A DNA stretch of 64,000 nt from Rhizobium rhizoryzae (lineage in GTDB: Bacteria; Pseudomonadota; Alphaproteobacteria; Rhizobiales; Rhizobiaceae): assembly GCF_011046895.1 (NCBI RefSeq), contig NZ_CP049249.1, positions 310,001 through 374,000 of the forward strand, in the 5' to 3' direction. Below are positions 1-7,806 of the stretch, in pieces (the first letter of the stretch is position 1; each line of letters starts with the position of its first letter). The notes below the pieces were generated by a model that was given only the letters and a program-made list of their open reading frames with translations, searched no databases and had not been told where the DNA came from. A program made the translations under genes and the position numbers.

Positions 1-410
1 AGGCGAAACAGTGGAATGAGAAGCACCGCGCCGGAGAACATATTGACGGCGAGGAAGGCGCCCAGAAGCGTGCCGCGCCCCTTGAACTCGAACCGTGCGA
101 AGGCATAGGCCGCGGGCACGACCATGCAAAGCACGACCGCGGTAACGATTGTGGAGATGAAGAACGAGTTGAAGATGTAGCGGCCAAAGCCGGGCACGCT
201 CTCCCACATGGTGACATAGGCGCGGAAGGAGCCGTTCTCCGGAATGAAGCGGTAAGGCGAGGAGAACAACTGGCTCAAGGGCTTCAACGAGACAAGGAAC
301 CCCTCGACGAAGGGAGCGAGCACGAAGGTGAGAAACACACCGATGCCGCAATAGATGCCAATGATCTCATACCAGCGATAGCGGTTGATAAGCTGAGGAG
401 GCTCTCTCAT
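1..410 (-). CDS. Carbohydrate ABC transporter permease, MalG/UgpE type (partial)
   Basis: Inner-membrane permease subunit of a sugar ABC importer. Only the N-terminal 136 codons are inside the window. They show a cytoplasmic start (MREPPQLINRYRW), a first membrane segment at about residues 15-35, then a periplasmic stretch and the typical LSQLFSSPYRFIP and FNSFFIS blocks of the MalG half. The ATG at 410 overlaps the TGA of the preceding permease (ATGA), so the two are translationally coupled. With the MalF-like partner and the dehydrogenase upstream it should form the importer of the amino-sugar locus. The binding protein and ATPase presumably lie beyond the left edge. The substrate is inferred only from neighbours. 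Confidence 0.85.
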   Translation of the reverse strand, partial: MREPPQLINRYRWYEIIGIYCGIGVFLTFVLAPFVEGFLVSLKPLSQLFSSPYRFIPENGSFRAYVTMWESVPGFGRYIFNSFFISTIVTAVVLCMVVPAAYAFARFEFKGRGTLLGAFLAVNMFSGAVLLIPLFR

Positions 411-1303
411 TGCTTCTCTCCTGATGCGAGACGGCTGGTGACGCGGAAGTAGCAAAGGCAGAAGATCGACAGGAAGATGCAGATCAGAACCGCGCGTGCA
501 GCGCCTTCGCCATATTTCTTGGAGCCGATTGCGGTCCGGTAGGTGTCGATGATCATGGTCGTCGTTTCGCCGTTCGGCCCACCCTGGGTCAGGATCCAGA
601 TGATATCGAACGAGTTGAACGTGGCGATCAGGGAAAGCATCGACATGGTAATCATCGATGGCACCAGGAGCGGCAGGGTGATGCGGCGGAAGCGGTAGAA
701 ACGTCCCGCGCCATCGGTCCATGCTGCTTCGTAAAGATCCTGCGGGATCGCCTGCATGGCGGCCAGCATATAGAGGGTGACCATCGGCACACCGATCCAC
801 ACGTCGGTAATGATCGTTGCCCAGAAGGCTGTCGAACCCTGCGCCAGGAAGGCGATGGGGCCATCCGTCAAGCCGGCACGCTGCAGCATGCCGGAAATCA
901 TGCCGAACTGGCCGTTATACATCCAGCCCCACATGAAAATGCCGATTGCCATCGGCACGATCCAAGGCGGCATGGTCAAAACGCGAAACAGCGCGCGGCC
1001 GGGCACGGCAGCGTTCAGCATTGTTGCGCCGAAGGTGCCGATGATCATCTTGATCGCGACAGAGAAGAAGGTCCAGACGAAGGTGCGGATGATGACTTCA
1101 GCGAAACTCGCGTTGAAAATCTTCTCATAATTCGCCCAGCCAACCCATTCGGTCGTCCGCTTTAGCGATGCATCCGTGAAGGACAGGATGAACGTGTCTA
1201 CGAGCGGATAGGCGACGATGGTCAGGACGTAGAGCAGTGCCGGAGCGAGCAGCAGCCAGGCAAAGATGACGGCGCTTTTGCGGGCATCCATGGCGACCCC
1301 CAT
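407..1303 (-). CDS. Carbohydrate ABC transporter permease, MalF/UgpA type
   Basis: Membrane permease of about 298 residues, normal for the MalF/UgpA family of CUT1 sugar importers. Six membrane segments are visible, beginning VIFAWLLLAPALLYVLTIVA. The cytoplasmic EAA loop, which contacts the ATPase, reads YEAAWTDGAGRFYRFRRITLP near residue 205. The start at 1303 (MGVAMDARKS) was chosen because its ATG overlaps the TGA of the upstream dehydrogenase gene; a longer reading frame to 1345 exists but would run into that gene. It pairs with the permease that starts at 410. The sugar is unknown; the divergent nag genes suggest an amino sugar or a GlcNAc-containing glycan. Confidence 0.88.
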   Translation of the reverse strand: MGVAMDARKSAVIFAWLLLAPALLYVLTIVAYPLVDTFILSFTDASLKRTTEWVGWANYEKIFNASFAEVIIRTFVWTFFSVAIKMIIGTFGATMLNAAVPGRALFRVLTMPPWIVPMAIGIFMWGWMYNGQFGMISGMLQRAGLTDGPIAFLAQGSTAFWATIITDVWIGVPMVTLYMLAAMQAIPQDLYEAAWTDGAGRFYRFRRITLPLLVPSMITMSMLSLIATFNSFDIIWILTQGGPNGETTTMIIDTYRTAIGSKKYGEGAARAVLICIFLSIFCLCYFRVTSRLASGEKQ

Positions 1304-2481
1304 CACGCAGACTTTGCCTGGGCTGATCCTGAGCCATGCAGGCAAGCGTCATACTGACGCCATACGGGTGCAAGGTCCACGACCTTGCGTCCGTTGCGCG
1401 CTTCATCCATGGCCAGCGCAAGAATGCCCGCCTCGATCGCATCCAGAGCTGAAACGGGAAGCGGCGTGCCTTTGGTGATATGCGCGAACACATCGGCCGC
1501 CATCTGCTCATCCGCGCCGTAGTGATGGGAGGTCAGCGAGGGCGCCTGGTAGCGGTTCGCAACACGCTTCTCGCTCGAATGCGCGTCATGCACATCCATG
1601 AAGCCGCGAACGAAATCACCTTCGGCCATGCCCTTCGAGCCGATCACGCAGAAACGGCGGAATTCATCCGGCACGTTGAGATTCGTATGGAACGTCATCG
1701 AAGCGCCGTTCTCGTATTCGACGATCGCGGTCTGGTAATCGATGATATCGCCGTCGCTGTCGAAGACCTTGTCGGAACCCAGCCAGCCGCTCGGCTTGCG
1801 GTGATAGACATGCAAATCGTTGACGCCGGTGTTTTCTGGAGCATTCTCCGGCGTAAAGCTCTTGCGGCCGCCGAAGCTTGCCACGAAACGAGGCCGCGCG
1901 CCAACGACGCCGTTGTACAGATCGAGGTCATGGCAGCACTTTTCGAGCATGAAGCTGCCGGCGTAACGGCTGTAGCGTCGCCAGTCGCGCATGAAGAAGG
2001 CACCGTGATAGGGCGCAATGTGCTCGGACGCCTCGATGGACACAACATCGCCCAGCAGACCGTCCGCCTGCGCCTGCCTCAGATCCTTATAGAGCGGCGA
2101 GTATCGCAGAACGAGACCAACCAGCAGGCGGTCGTGGCCGTGCTTTTGCAGAAGCGCGGCCAAAGCATAGCTCTCTTCGATCGAAACGACGATCGGCTTT
2201 TCGGTAAAGACCGTAAGGCCTGCTTCGAGTCCGATGCGGATATGTTCGAGGTGCAAATGGTTTGGAGAACCGATCATCAGGAGATCGAAAGTTTCGCTCT
2301 CAATCAATTGCTGCGGCGTTTCATAGGACCGACCAGGCGAAATACCAGCTTCGTTAAGACGTTCCATGCCGGCAGGCGCCGGATCCACATAGCCGACGAT
2401 TTCGAAATCCGGGTCCATCTGCTTGAAAACCTGGCCAAGATATCCGAGGCGGAAGCCCAGCCCGATGATTGCGACCTTCAT
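1303..2481 (-). CDS. Gfo/Idh/MocA family oxidoreductase
   Basis: NAD(P)-dependent sugar dehydrogenase or isomerase-like enzyme, 392 residues, cytoplasmic. It opens with a Rossmann fingerprint (MKVAIIGLG, residues 1-9) and carries the family EKP motif at about 94-96 (TEKPIV), whose Lys is the usual catalytic residue. The ATG at 2481 follows a GGGGA ribosome-binding site; a TTG nine bases upstream is less likely. It is first in a minus-strand unit with the two sugar permeases and is coupled to them by ATGA overlap. It probably modifies the imported sugar before it enters the nag route. The exact substrate cannot be read from the sequence. Confidence 0.85.
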   Translation of the reverse strand: MKVAIIGLGFRLGYLGQVFKQMDPDFEIVGYVDPAPAGMERLNEAGISPGRSYETPQQLIESETFDLLMIGSPNHLHLEHIRIGLEAGLTVFTEKPIVVSIEESYALAALLQKHGHDRLLVGLVLRYSPLYKDLRQAQADGLLGDVVSIEASEHIAPYHGAFFMRDWRRYSRYAGSFMLEKCCHDLDLYNGVVGARPRFVASFGGRKSFTPENAPENTGVNDLHVYHRKPSGWLGSDKVFDSDGDIIDYQTAIVEYENGASMTFHTNLNVPDEFRRFCVIGSKGMAEGDFVRGFMDVHDAHSSEKRVANRYQAPSLTSHHYGADEQMAADVFAHITKGTPLPVSALDAIEAGILALAMDEARNGRKVVDLAPVWRQYDACLHGSGSAQAKSA

Positions 2482-2911
2482 GATGGTCAATTCCCCACTG
2501 CGTAATTATTTTTCACAGATTGTTTTACGGAAGCGATTTCGTCAACCGAAAATCCGAGAAATATCGTTTTCATGAAATTCATTTTCAGAACTCACCTGTT
2601 GCGATATTTCTTGAGGATCGTCCGCCCGGTTCTCCGACAACTGTTCCGCTCATCCAACTTTTTGTTAACATTTAATACCAAAAACAGTCCAATCGTCTAG
2701 ATGAATCTTTGCTGTTTAAGAATTTTTGCATTTGCTGTAGAAAAAATCATTTAAAAAGAGGGTGATAGGATCGCGACTCCAGTTTCTCTCTTTGCTGCAG
2801 ATAGAACCAATTGCCTATTTGGAATTTTATTGGTATTGTCCACCCGATTTTCGTGGCGCATCTAACGCGGTCGCAGGCTCTCGCTCTTGCGCGCCGCACC
2901 AGGAGGGGTTT
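2482..2911. other. Divergent intergenic region between sugar-dehydrogenase and regulator genes
   Basis: This 430-base stretch is AT-richer than its neighbours and holds no convincing gene. It must carry both promoters. On the plus strand TTGCAT (2726-2731) and TTTAAA (2750-2755) form a weak -35/-10 pair with an 18-base spacer. A GntR-like palindrome lies at 2829-2844. On the minus-strand side an ATACCAA...TCCAAT element around 2676-2692 could be a second, poorer copy. The plus-strand mRNA leader would be over 100 bases. Confidence 0.5.
2829..2844. promoter_or_regulatory. Candidate operator of the GntR/NagR-like regulator
   Basis: ATTGGTATTGTCCACC resembles the NagR/DasR-type site (core TGGT-N4-ACCA), with an imperfect dyad GGTA-TT-GTCC. 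It lies about 70 bases upstream of the regulator's start codon. Assignment is by similarity and position only. Confidence 0.35.
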
Positions 2912-3664
2912 TTGAACGAGGTGGCTTTGCCTCTTGAGCAATTGCAGGCAGCAAGCGGCGGGCCGCTCTACGTCAAGCTCAAGAATATGATCGAACAGGC
3001 CATGAAGGATGGTCGTTTGAAGCATGGCGATGCCTTGCCGGCCGAGCGTGATATCGCGGATGCAGCGGCGATTTCACGTGTCACTGTGCGCAAGGCCATC
3101 GACGATCTCGTTGATCAGGGGCTTCTCGTGCGCAGACGTGGCTCTGGCACCTTCGTCAGCAAGCCGGTTCCTCGCATGCAGCAATCGCTGACGCGACTGA
3201 CGTCATTCTCGGAAGACATGCGCAGGCGAGGCATGACAGCGGGTTCGCGCTGGCTGGATCGAGGTCTGTTTCATCCGACTCCGGAGGAGACCATGACGCT
3301 CGGACTAAGTGGTAACGCCCGTGTTGCGCGCCTGGTGCGCCTGCGTACGGCCAACGACATGCCGATTGCTCTGGAGCGCACAAGTCTTCCGGACGACATT
3401 CTCCCGGATCCAGATGCTGTCGAAAACTCGCTATACCAGGCACTGTCCGGGCGCCGCATCCAGCCGGTTCGGGCAAACCAGCGTATTTCGGCGGTACTTC
3501 TGAAGGAAGAGGAAACGGAATTGCTGGGCGTACCTACCGGTTCGGCTGCCCTCAGCGTTCAGCGTATCGCTTATCTTGACTCAGGTCGGGTGATGGAAGT
3601 CTCGACCGCCCTTTATCGCAGCGACGCTTACGATCTCGTCGCAGAACTTACGATCGGCGCCTGA
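2912..3664 (+). CDS. GntR/HutC-family transcriptional regulator with UTRA domain (NagR-like)
   Basis: Regulator of about 250 residues. An N-terminal winged helix (about residues 15-80, with LPAERDIADAAAISRVTVRKAI) is followed by a UTRA effector domain ending in TALYRSDAYDLVAEL. The TTG at 2912 is taken as start because a strong AGGAGG sits at 2901-2906 in front of it. Longer readings to 2762 run through the leader and have no such signal. UTRA regulators next to nag genes usually sense phosphorylated amino sugars such as GlcN-6-P or GlcNAc-6-P. This one heads the plus-strand unit with deaminase, deacetylase and kinase, and probably controls both divergent units. Confidence 0.85.
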   Translation: MNEVALPLEQLQAASGGPLYVKLKNMIEQAMKDGRLKHGDALPAERDIADAAAISRVTVRKAIDDLVDQGLLVRRRGSGTFVSKPVPRMQQSLTRLTSFSEDMRRRGMTAGSRWLDRGLFHPTPEETMTLGLSGNARVARLVRLRTANDMPIALERTSLPDDILPDPDAVENSLYQALSGRRIQPVRANQRISAVLLKEEETELLGVPTGSAALSVQRIAYLDSGRVMEVSTALYRSDAYDLVAELTIGA

Positions 3665-3691
3665 AGGCGCGCAGGAATTGAAAGGCCAATC

Positions 3692-4714
3692 ATGACATCG
3701 ATTATGCGACAGGAGATCGATCAGATCCCGGCGGTAGCCGCACGGCTGCTGAGTGAACAGGCTGCCGTTCTGGCAGATGCTGGTAAAGCACTGAGGGTGC
3801 GCGATCCTGCGGTGGTTGTCACCATTGCCCGCGGTTCGTCCGACCATGCAGCCCACTTTCTGAAATATGCGATCGAGTTGGAACTCGGTATCCCGGTTGC
3901 CTCCGTTGGCCCATCACTGGCCTCCATTTACCAGTCACCTTTGAAGCTGTCGCGTGGCGCCGCAATTGCCGTGTCACAGTCGGGCGCAAGTCCGGATATC
4001 GTGGCCTTGACGAAGACGGCGGTTGAAGGGGGCGCATTGACGATTGCCTTGGCCAATACGGTGCCATCCCCACTCAGCCAGGCGGCGACGGTCGCTGTCG
4101 ATATCGCGGCGGGGCCGGAGCTTGCCGTGGCCGCGACGAAGTCCTTCGTCAACTCCATCGTGGCCGGTCTTGCAATCATCGCCCACTGGAAGAACGATGC
4201 CGCACTTATCGACGCGGTGACGGCTCTTCCAGCGCATTTCGAGGCTGCGTTGAAACTGGATTGGAGCGCGATTCTCGATCCTCTCGCATCGGCTGAGTCC
4301 CTCTATATGCTGGGTCGCGGCCCCTCGCTTGCCATCGCCTCTGAAGCGGCGTTGAAATGCAAGGAAACGTGCGAATTGCATGCAGAAGCCTATTCGTCTG
4401 CGGAAGTTCTGCACGGACCGGTGTCGCTGGTCGCGCCTGCATTTCCCGTGATCGCTTTTGCCGCGCGCGACGCTGCCGAAGCATCGATTGCGGAAACGGC
4501 GTCCAAGCTGGTTGCCAAGAATGCGAAGACCTTCGTTACCACACGTCTTGCAAGCGGTGCGGCGCAATTGCCTTTCGTAACCACGGGTAATCACCTGACG
4601 GATGCCTTGTGCCTTATTATCCCGTATTACGGCATGGTTGAGCAGCTATCCCGCCAGCGCGGCTTCAACCCGGATAAGCCCGCGGCCCTTCAGAAGGTGA
4701 CGGAAACCCGATGA
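3692..4714 (+). CDS. SIS-domain glucosamine-6-phosphate deaminase (NagB-II/AgaS type)
   Basis: Sugar-phosphate isomerase/deaminase of 340 residues with two SIS domains and no glutaminase domain, so it resembles the C-terminal half of GlmS. Phosphate-binding SIS motifs are visible: RGSSDHAA (about 48-55), SQSGASPD (about 93-100) and the AAIASEAALKCKE-like helix near 210-225 followed by HAEAYSSAEVLHGP. In this family it converts GlcN-6-P to Fru-6-P and ammonia. It sits between the NagR-like regulator and nagA, the classical order of alphaproteobacterial GlcNAc loci, and its TGA overlaps the nagA ATG. Confidence 0.85.
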   Translation: MTSIMRQEIDQIPAVAARLLSEQAAVLADAGKALRVRDPAVVVTIARGSSDHAAHFLKYAIELELGIPVASVGPSLASIYQSPLKLSRGAAIAVSQSGASPDIVALTKTAVEGGALTIALANTVPSPLSQAATVAVDIAAGPELAVAATKSFVNSIVAGLAIIAHWKNDAALIDAVTALPAHFEAALKLDWSAILDPLASAESLYMLGRGPSLAIASEAALKCKETCELHAEAYSSAEVLHGPVSLVAPAFPVIAFAARDAAEASIAETASKLVAKNAKTFVTTRLASGAAQLPFVTTGNHLTDALCLIIPYYGMVEQLSRQRGFNPDKPAALQKVTETR

Positions 4715-5895
4715 AACAGTCGCTTGCCGTCGCCTGCCAGCGTATTTTCGATGGTGAAGCTCTCTTTCACGATCATGCCTTGCTGATCGAGGGCGGAACC
4801 GTGACTGACATCGTGCCGCAATCGGATGTGCCGGATGGCTTCGTTTTGCGTCAGGCGGGAGATCGCCTGCTGGCACCGGGATTTGTCGATCTTCAGGTCA
4901 ATGGCGGCGGCGGCGTGCTTTTCAACAATCAACCGGACGTGGCCGGTATCGAGACCATCTGCAAGGCTCACGCCGCCTATGGCACAACCTCCGTCATGGT
5001 CACCCTGATTACCGATACGCCTGAAGTTCGCGATCAGGCTTTGACGGCTGGAAAGGCTGCGTTCGAACAGCAGGTGCCGGGTTATCTCGGCCTTCATCTT
5101 GAAGGGCCACATCTCTCACACGCCAGAAAGGGCACCCATGATCCGGCGCTGATCCGCCCCATGCAGCCGGATGATCTGTCCGTACTGGTCGAAGCCCGTG
5201 GCGCTTTCGGGCAGGCGATCACAACCATTGCGCCCGAGAGCGTCACCAGCGACCAGGTCCGCTCATTGGTGCAGGCCGGCTACATCGTCAGCCTGGGCCA
5301 CACAGATGCACAGGCGCATGCGATTGCCCCTTATGTCGAGGCCGGGGCGTCGATGGTTACCCACCTGTTCAACGCCATGAGCCAGATGGGAAATCGTGAG
5401 CCAGGACTTGTCGGTATCGCTCTGGACGATGGGCGTTTGTCCTGTGGCCTGATTGCCGACGGATTTCATGTCGACCCGGTCTCGATGCGGGTCGCTATTC
5501 GCGGCAAGGGCGGGCCGTCTCACATCTTTCTCGTCACCGATTCCATGTCGACCATCGGCACCGATGATGATGGATTTGAACTCAATGGGCGCCGGATCTA
5601 TCGCAATGGTGGACGCCTGACACTGGCGGATGGCACGCTGGCAGGAGCGGATATCGATATGCTTTCCTGTGTCCGTTATACGCATCTCACGCTTGGCCTG
5701 CCGCTTGTTGAGGCATTGCGCATGGCGGCCCGTTATCCGGCAGAAGCCTTGGGGCTCATCAACAAGGGACAGCTGCGGCCGGGTTTTGACGCGGATTTTG
5801 TCATTCTGGATCGTGACCTGGGTTGGCACTCGACGTGGATCGACGGGTCTCTCGTCTCTGGCGGCGCGAATGCAATCGAAGTGGTGGCTCCATGA
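4711..5895 (+). CDS. nagA: N-acetylglucosamine-6-phosphate deacetylase
   Basis: Cytoplasmic metallo-hydrolase of 394 residues that removes acetate from GlcNAc-6-P. The amidohydrolase barrel shows its landmarks in order: PGFVDLQVNGGGG (about 55-67), HLEGPHLS near 130, the metal-site His in GHTDAQAHA, HLFNAMSQM (about 217-225), and LVTDSMSTIG with the catalytic Asp. Length and motif order match NagA. ATGA overlaps couple it to the deaminase before it and the ROK kinase after it, so the three enzymes form one GlcNAc to Fru-6-P unit. Confidence 0.93.
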   Translation: MKQSLAVACQRIFDGEALFHDHALLIEGGTVTDIVPQSDVPDGFVLRQAGDRLLAPGFVDLQVNGGGGVLFNNQPDVAGIETICKAHAAYGTTSVMVTLITDTPEVRDQALTAGKAAFEQQVPGYLGLHLEGPHLSHARKGTHDPALIRPMQPDDLSVLVEARGAFGQAITTIAPESVTSDQVRSLVQAGYIVSLGHTDAQAHAIAPYVEAGASMVTHLFNAMSQMGNREPGLVGIALDDGRLSCGLIADGFHVDPVSMRVAIRGKGGPSHIFLVTDSMSTIGTDDDGFELNGRRIYRNGGRLTLADGTLAGADIDMLSCVRYTHLTLGLPLVEALRMAARYPAEALGLINKGQLRPGFDADFVILDRDLGWHSTWIDGSLVSGGANAIEVVAP

Positions 5896-6812
5896 TTGTC
5901 TGTTTCGATATCGGAGGGACGGCAATCAAGGGCGCGCTTGCCTTCTCTGCGGAGGATATTCGGCCCGTGCCAAGGCAGGCGACGCCCATCCATGATTTTG
6001 ATGCCTTCGTAGCCGTTCTCAAGTCCGTCATCGCCCTCAGCGACGAACAGCCTGAGTGCGTTGCGCTCTCCATTGCGGGCATCATTGACCCGGAAACTGG
6101 GCGAGCAGTGGTTGCCAACGTGCCTTGTATTCACGGACGCCGCCTGGGACAGGATCTGGAAGCCGCACTCGGCTTGCCGGTTCTTGTTGCCAATGATGCG
6201 GATTGTTTCGTGCTGGCGGAAGCGGGCATTGGAGCCGGCAAGGGTCACCGCGTGGTTTTTGGCGTCATTCTCGGCACCGGCGTGGGTGGTGGGCTGGTTG
6301 TTGATGGACAGCTGATCAACCGCGAAGGTGGCTTTGCTGGCGAATGGGGCCACGGACCTGTGGCGGCAACGGACGCAGGCAACCCTCCCGTTCATCTGCC
6401 CCGATTTGCCTGCGGTTGTGGGCTCAGCGGCTGTATCGATGCGATTTGCAGTGCGCGCGGCATGGAAAAACTGCACAGGCATCTGCATGATGAAGACCTG
6501 TCCAGCGAGAGCATTGTCGCGAACTGGCAAGCGCAGCAGGTGCGCGCCTCCCGCACAATCGATGTTTACCTCGATGTGCTGGCAGGGCCGCTGGCGCTTG
6601 TCGCCAATGTCACCGGCACGACAATCATCCCGGTAGGCGGCGGTCTGTCGAATTCGATCGCCTTGATCGAAGCTATTGATCGCGCCGTCCGCGCCCGCAT
6701 CTTGCGAAAGTTTCAGCGTCCGCTTGTCGTTCCCGCACAATGTAAGATCGAACCGGGCCTGATTGGTGCAGCAATTCTTGGCTTGAATTCTGTCAGGGCG
6801 CTGGCAACATAG
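5892..6812 (+). CDS. ROK-family sugar kinase (likely N-acetylglucosamine/N-acetylmannosamine kinase)
   Basis: Sugar kinase of about 306 residues. The ATP-binding DIGGTAIKGAL is at residues 5-15, GVGGGLVVDG and the substrate-contacting EWGHGP follow, then the ROK zinc motif as CGCGLSGCID (about 178-187), with Asp where the family usually has Glu. The start at 5892 overlaps the nagA stop as ATGA; upstream in-frame codons lie inside nagA. It probably phosphorylates GlcNAc or a related amino sugar for nagA. It ends three bases before the convergent AraC gene. Confidence 0.85.
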   Translation: MIVCFDIGGTAIKGALAFSAEDIRPVPRQATPIHDFDAFVAVLKSVIALSDEQPECVALSIAGIIDPETGRAVVANVPCIHGRRLGQDLEAALGLPVLVANDADCFVLAEAGIGAGKGHRVVFGVILGTGVGGGLVVDGQLINREGGFAGEWGHGPVAATDAGNPPVHLPRFACGCGLSGCIDAICSARGMEKLHRHLHDEDLSSESIVANWQAQQVRASRTIDVYLDVLAGPLALVANVTGTTIIPVGGGLSNSIALIEAIDRAVRARILRKFQRPLVVPAQCKIEPGLIGAAILGLNSVRALAT

Positions 6813-6815
6813 GCG

Positions 6816-7691
6816 TTACGGCCAATCGTGATATTCCAGACTGGCTGCGGCTGATTGCATGCGGTCGGCGGCCCTCGCTGCATCTCTGAAGGCTGATGGC
6901 GACTGGCCGCAACTGTTTTTAAAGAACCTGCTGAAATGCGCAGGATCCTTGAAGTTCAGCGTCGCGGAAATGCTTTGCACCGAGGCGTTTGATCGTTCCA
7001 GCCTGATGCGTGCCTCCTGAAACAGTCGTTCATGGATCAAGGCCAGCGGGGAGCGGCGGAGCTCACGTGTGCAGATCGCGTGCAGCCTGTCCGGCGATAC
7101 ACCCAATTGGCCAGCATAGAAACTGACTGGCCTCTGGTGACGGAACTCCTGTTCGACAAGATTTCGAAATCGCTGAAGCAATGCCACAACGCCGGTCTGC
7201 TGGATCCCGTTCAGGTCGCCGCCGACTTCGCGCCAGATGGTAACGACGATCAGTTGTAGAAGCGCAGAGATCATGAGCCACGATCCTCCCATCTCCCTGC
7301 CCAGTTCCTGCGAGAGTTCCTGGCAGCGACGCGACAGGTTTTCAGCGGCCTGTGTCGAGAGGGAAAGTTGCATCGACTTTTCGAGGCAGGCTCGACAGGC
7401 GAGCCCTTCCGGATCAGTCGGAAAAATGTCAACGGCCAGCGACGACGGAATTTTCAGAACGAAGGCGCGGCTTCCGGCGACCAGAGCCAGGCGCGCTCCA
7501 CGGCCTGCAGAATATATCCAAAGAGCAGGCGCAACAATTTCCTCGTCTTCATCCAGCTCCTGTCTTCTGACGGAGCCGGTTTGAAGCAGCACTAAAGCCA
7601 CCTGATCTGACCGGTCCTGGCGGTTCACAATCACGACGCGGTTGGAAAGTGCCGGCATCAGAACATCGACCGTGACCTGACCCATATCCAT
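6816..7691 (-). CDS. AraC-family transcriptional regulator
   Basis: Regulator of about 291 residues. The last 100 residues carry two helix-turn-helix units, including LGVSPDRLHAICTRELRRSP and the family signature ISATLNFKDPAHFSRFFKNSCGQSPSAFR. The N-terminal part is a cupin-like effector domain of the AraC-binding-like type. The start MDMGQVTV at 7691 follows GGGAGA; a longer form to 7760 is possible but lacks a site and would cover the presumed operator. It is divergent from two aldehyde dehydrogenase genes, which it probably activates. Confidence 0.85.
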   Translation of the reverse strand: MDMGQVTVDVLMPALSNRVVIVNRQDRSDQVALVLLQTGSVRRQELDEDEEIVAPALWIYSAGRGARLALVAGSRAFVLKIPSSLAVDIFPTDPEGLACRACLEKSMQLSLSTQAAENLSRRCQELSQELGREMGGSWLMISALLQLIVVTIWREVGGDLNGIQQTGVVALLQRFRNLVEQEFRHQRPVSFYAGQLGVSPDRLHAICTRELRRSPLALIHERLFQEARIRLERSNASVQSISATLNFKDPAHFSRFFKNSCGQSPSAFRDAARAADRMQSAAASLEYHDWP

Positions 7692-7737
7692 TTTTTCTCC
7701 CGGGAGATGCGTATTCGCCAGAAATATACAAGAACTG

Positions 7738-7768
7738 ACCGGAAATTGGTATTCAGTCACCGAATATT
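7738..7768. promoter_or_regulatory. Direct repeat with 21-bp period, candidate AraC-family binding site
   Basis: ACCGGAAATT (7738-7747) and ACCGAATATT (7759-7768) match at 8 of 10 positions and start exactly 21 bases apart, the spacing typical of direct-repeat AraC-family sites. They lie between the divergent AraC gene and the first aldehyde dehydrogenase. Confidence 0.45.
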
Positions 7769-7806
7769 CCCCGTAATGTGATGTGAGCCTTTGGGAGGAG
7801 GCGGCA

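Noticed and set aside
1480-2505. 341-codon plus-strand open frame opposite the Gfo/Idh/MocA gene
   Set aside because: Antisense to a clear dehydrogenase with Rossmann and EKP motifs; no ribosome-binding site or known motif.
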